Assembly: GCA_964019155.1 (NCBI GenBank)
Contig: OZ025243.1
Coordinates: 23,860,944-23,924,943, forward strand
Length of the DNA: 64,000 nt
Origin: Osedax fenrisi
Lineage: Eukaryota; Annelida; Polychaeta; Sabellida; Siboglinidae
Direction: 5' to 3'
The translations under genes and the position numbers were made by a program. The notes beneath the pieces were generated by a model. The model did no database searches. It was not told where the DNA came from and saw only the letters and a program-made list of their open reading frames with translations. This document shows positions 60,275 through 64,000 of the stretch, one piece after another (within the stretch, counting starts at the first letter, position 1; each line of letters opens with the position of its first letter).

Positions 60275-61439
60275 CCCAGCAAATATTAACAGTCTCATAG
60301 CATCCTCATAACAGCCTTACAAAAGCTTATTCTTAAATTACAGCCTCATATCTGCCTCATAACAGACTCTTGCGACTATATCAACTATATATTTACTTAA
60401 ATAAAAAACACTCAATCCACAGGAGTGCATGATATCCAGTAACGTGTCACTTTCGAGATGACTACATCAGTCCATGATAAGCAATGACGTGGAGCCTTAG
60501 AGATAACAATAGCAGTATGTGCTGCCTTCATAATTATCATAGAATCTCCGTGAAGACCTCTTAGTTACATGCTAGTAGCATGATTCAATATGCAACCTTA
60601 TATTATATTATGTATTTAATAGATCGTGGAATAAATATTACACCTGAAGGAATATAATGTGAAAATGAAGTCATTCTGACTTTTACATTGGGACATTATA
60701 TTGTCGGTCGACACTGCATGAGCTCAGATGTGTTTAACGTTGCTCATCTATTCTGGATGCAATTTTTATTATCATTATAACTATTATTATTACATTATTG
60801 ACCACTTAAATATAATTCTAATTAGAACGGTGTATTTAAATGTATATAATTAAATTGTATTAATTAATAAAACAATTAGGCACAAACCTAAACAACTTGG
60901 TAAAAACAATTACACTACTTAATTAGTGTAATCGTTTTTAATAACCCGTGTATTGATTTGCCCTTCTCATTTGGCCTAAAAGTATACATTTCTAAATACT
61001 TTAATAATATATCATCATATAATATCCTCATAACCGCATAATATAACAGAATTATTACAGCCTCATAACATCATCATATAACATCCTAATAACTGTATCA
61101 TATAACAGCCTAATTACTGCCTCATAACATTATCATATAACAGCCTAATAACTGCCTCATATAACAGCCATATTACTGCCTCATAACATCATCATATAAC
61201 AACCTAATAACAGCCTCATATAACAGCCTAATTACTGCCTCATAACATCATGATATAACAGCCTAATAACTACCTCATATAACAGCCTAATTACTGCATC
61301 ATAACATCATCATATAACATCCTCAAAATAGCATCACAGCATCCTCATAATATCCTCATAACTGCATCATATAACAGCATCTGTCTATATATAAGGCTGT
61401 TTTTATGATGATGTTATGAGGCTGTTAATGTTTGCTAGG
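60275..61439. mobile_element. 1.17-kb element with CCCAGCAAATATTAACAG ends
   Basis: Left end CCCAGCAAATATTAACAGTC; right end GAGGCTGTTAATGTTTGCTA then GG, its inverse with a few changes. The interior near the right end (about 61010-61375) is an irregular tandem of ATATAACAGCCTAATAACTG and CCTCATAACATCATCA modules related to the terminus; the left side has fewer modules (60290-60375). The central 600 bp shows no open frame. It shares the AGCAAAYAKTAA start with 19692-19882 and 58051-58284. Confidence 0.7.
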
Positions 61440-61739
61440 AGTTGGTGATCTATGTATAAATATATAACGTCTATGGATAATACCTACTTATATCAAGGAT
61501 ATTCCGAAGGAAAATCCTTGCTTATATATGTATATACTATATATATATATATATATATATCTACTATATAAAATAAAGTCTATAGGCTGTGTCTATAGGG
61601 TGTGTTTACACGGTAAAAAGTGTGCCCGAAAATTATGTTGAATATATTGAATCTATGTTGAATGTTGTACTATGTGACCGAGATAAACTCGAAAAATTGA
61701 ATTGTAACCATTAAAATGTTTTTTTGTCATGTGAAATCT

Positions 61740-62055
61740 TTCTTGACGTTTTTTTGAAATATTTGTAAAATATTATAAACATTTATTTTTAATATTTTTT
61801 AATTTTTTTTTGAAATATTTTTTTGACATTTTTTGTAAATTTTTTTAAAATATATTTTTATATTTTTTGTATTTTTTAAAATATTATTTGAAATATTTTT
61901 TTATATTTTCAACTAATTTTTGAAATATTATTTTAATATATAATATATAAATATTATATATTTTTTAATTATTTATAGAATTTTTTTTTATTTATATTTT
62001 GAAATATTTTTTGTATTTTTTGAAATATTTTTCTATTAATTTTTGTAATATTAAA
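61740..62055. repeat. T-rich degenerate tandem (TTTTTGAAATATT)
   Basis: About ten loose copies of a TTTTTGAAATATTTTT module with variable T runs. No coding and no clear ends. Confidence 0.7.
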
Positions 62056-62466
62056 AACATATATTTGTCTACATGTGTTTGTATTGTAGCTAATATTTAT
62101 TTTATTGTATACAATCAATGCAGAATCAGGAAGAGCTATAATTAATGAATAATATATAAGAAAATAATAAAAAACCGAGAAACGCCGGGTCGGGTACGGC
62201 TAGTATATATATATATATATAAAAGTATATATATATATATTTATATATATATATATATATTTAAAAGTATATATATATATATTTACATATATATATAAAT
62301 ATATTTATATATATATATATATACTAGCCGTACCCGACCCGGCGTTTCTCGGTTTTTATTATTTTCTTATATATTATTCATTAATTATAGCTCTTCCTGA
62401 TTCTGCATTGATTGTATACAATAAAATAAATATTAGCTACAATACAAACACATGTAGACAAATATT

Positions 62467-62467
<1 letters not shown>
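62056..62467. repeat. Large inverted repeat, arms about 145 bp
   Basis: The arm 62056-62204 (TTTGTCTACATGTGTTTGTA to CGGGTACGGCTAGTATATAT) is repeated almost perfectly in reverse at 62324-62467. The spacer of about 120 bp is TA-rich. Each arm ends in GGGTACGGCTAGTATATA, a form seen at the 3' end of some RTE-type retrotransposons, so this may be two 3' ends inserted tail to tail, or a palindromic duplication. Confidence 0.8.
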
Positions 62468-62479
<12 letters not shown>

Positions 62480-62498
<19 letters not shown>

Positions 62499-63115
62499 TT
62501 TTTCAAATATTGCATGAGTTTAAAATTATTACATTATATATATAATAAATGTTATACATAAAGATTTTTAAAAAAACATAAAATACCTCTAGGAAACTAT
62601 AACATACATATATGTGAATATAGAGAATACATATAATCTGGGATGAGATCAGATTATAAGATATGTGAAGTAAATTTGGGTGACTTCAGTTGAATAAAAT
62701 TATATAGTAAGAATACTATTAATAATTAATAATAATAATTAATAATAATTAATTATAAGTATTTACATGATTTAATGTAATATATTTATTTTATTTGTAT
62801 TTGACGCATACTAAAATAACAGCAGGTCCTCATATAATGTATTATTTCCTCAATGTTTCATTATAAATATTTTATTATTATTCTCTAAATATGTTTAATC
62901 ATTACTAACAAATGTAATTAATAAAATGAAAGAATATTCGTATACATATACTTAAAATTAAAATATAATAAAACTAATATATAAAACGGTATTATATATG
63001 TGACAATATGTTATTGAATAATGTATGTTCAGAAACAGAGGGCCCTCTTACTTCTGGTCAGTATAAGAGTAATTCATTTGTTAAGTTGGTTAGGATTCTC
63101 TGTGTGAAATTGTCC
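62480..63115. other. AT-rich intergenic DNA
   Basis: No gene or element recognised. Confidence 0.5.
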
Positions 63116-63123
63116 CTTTAGGG

Positions 63124-63346
63124 CAGTGGTTCCCAACATATGGGTCATGACCCAAACTGGGGTCATTTGGTTTTTTGTTTGATTCATGAGCAAATTATTA
63201 ATTTAAAACAAATGCTCCTATATTATAATTTAATACAAATCTAGTTAAAAATCAAAAATATCAAATTTGTCATTGGTTCATGTTATATTTTATAATTAAG
63301 AATTATCAAAAAAAGGGTCATGATGAAAAAAGGTTGGGAACTACTG
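63124..63346. mobile_element. Complete hAT-type MITE, 223 bp
   Basis: Starts CAGTGGTTCCCAACATATGG and ends GGTTGGGAACTACTG, an imperfect terminal inverted repeat of the hAT type; GGGTCATGA also pairs in inverted form inside. It is flanked by a perfect 8-bp target duplication CTTTAGGG (63116-63123 and 63347-63354), the length diagnostic of hAT. No coding capacity. Confidence 0.93.
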
Positions 63347-63354
63347 CTTTAGGG

Positions 63355-64000
63355 CATAGAGCTAGCGAAAAATGCCTATTCCATTATGCCTAATACGTAT
63401 TGAGTTAATGTTGTCGTATATACAAACTAAATATTTTAGCTTTCAAATCTCTATAAATAATAATAGATTAGATATGTTATAGATTAGATATATTATAGAT
63501 GATATAATACCTTTATTCATCACCTTCTTGCTTTGTCGTTGTCAATACGCAAATAGCTGGTGCTATGATAGAACTAATTTGTGTATAAGGTTTGTAATAG
63601 AAAGTAGAGACTACAATTGGTATGGCATTCAATCTGTTATGAAAGCTTTCCCCTGAGTTATTATATATTCTGAAATGAATTATATACATTATATATTATT
63701 TGTACATTATTATCAAAATATATTATAAGTCAATTATTTGATTAATTAAAGTGTAGTTACTTAAAGAATGGGTAGGCTTTAGACTTGCAATATCACCATA
63801 TTCAGATATATTAAAGATAATTTCAAAAGAATCAATCCAATGGTTATTGAAATCAAACTATTCAAAAAATGTATAACTACAAATTATATACAATAATTAA
63901 TACATTAATGCAACTACTAACTACCAAACATAATCTACATACACAATTTAATCTTATAACTCATATTTCCAAGGCAATATAGCTTTTTTTTGATACCATG
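63355..64000. other. AT-rich intergenic DNA
   Basis: Nothing recognisable up to the window end. Confidence 0.5.

Overview
This is an AT-rich stretch of an invertebrate animal nuclear genome. It contains one intact, intron-rich protein gene set in a large amount of transposon debris and tandem repeat. The gene is paramyosin, the rod protein in the core of thick filaments of invertebrate muscle. The splicing, TATA/MEF2-type muscle promoters, poly(A) signals, tRNA-derived SINEs, non-LTR and Gypsy retrotransposons and hAT-type elements all point to a metazoan. Paramyosin excludes vertebrates. The best remembered protein match is flatworm-type paramyosin, but the sequence does not fix the phylum. 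No bacterial-style operon, rRNA gene, convincing tRNA gene or CRISPR array was seen.

Layout. 0-9 kb: decayed hAT transposase, two decayed non-LTR retrotransposons, a tRNA-derived SINE (minus strand) and two copies of a repeat carrying AATACGGACA motifs. 9.63-13.5 kb: a satellite of 121 units of exactly 32 bp, each normally with a palindrome around CACGTG. 13.5-29 kb: AT-rich intergenic DNA with MITE-like elements at 19.7, 23 and 25 kb, a decayed reverse transcriptase at 20.6 kb and an unidentified GC-rich islet at 15.75-16.04 kb. 29.3-30.0 kb and 34.3-35.1 kb: two GC-rich promoter and first-exon regions. 34.9-50.0 kb: the paramyosin gene on the plus strand, 19 coding exons, 880 codons, reading frame kept across all 18 introns. 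50.3-50.95 kb: a GC-rich block that may be an alternative last exon with its own poly(A) signals. 51.4-52.0 kb: a 51-bp minisatellite. 52.5 kb: another SINE copy. 53.4-56.9 kb: a decayed minus-strand non-LTR element interrupted by a 603-bp TA-flanked MITE. 58-64 kb: repeat elements with CAGCAAA termini, a GATCGG-rich element, an internally deleted Gypsy/Mag-like LTR element, a large inverted repeat and a 223-bp hAT-type MITE with a perfect 8-bp target duplication.

How the parts fit. The exons are GC-richer islands in AT-rich introns, and phase and amino-acid continuity hold from ATG to stop. Two separate promoters (about 29.75 and 34.59 kb) each carry a site matching the MEF2 consensus, a TATA box and an ATG-free leader. 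This suggests two muscle transcripts with different N-termini, although how the upstream exon splices is not certain. The most unusual feature is the splice donors: 13 of 18 begin GTT, mostly GTTAG, instead of GTA or GTG. The other main surprises are 18 or more TTACGTAA palindromes clustered around the gene, the indel-free 32-bp satellite, and several MITE-like families that share an architecture but carry different internal motifs.
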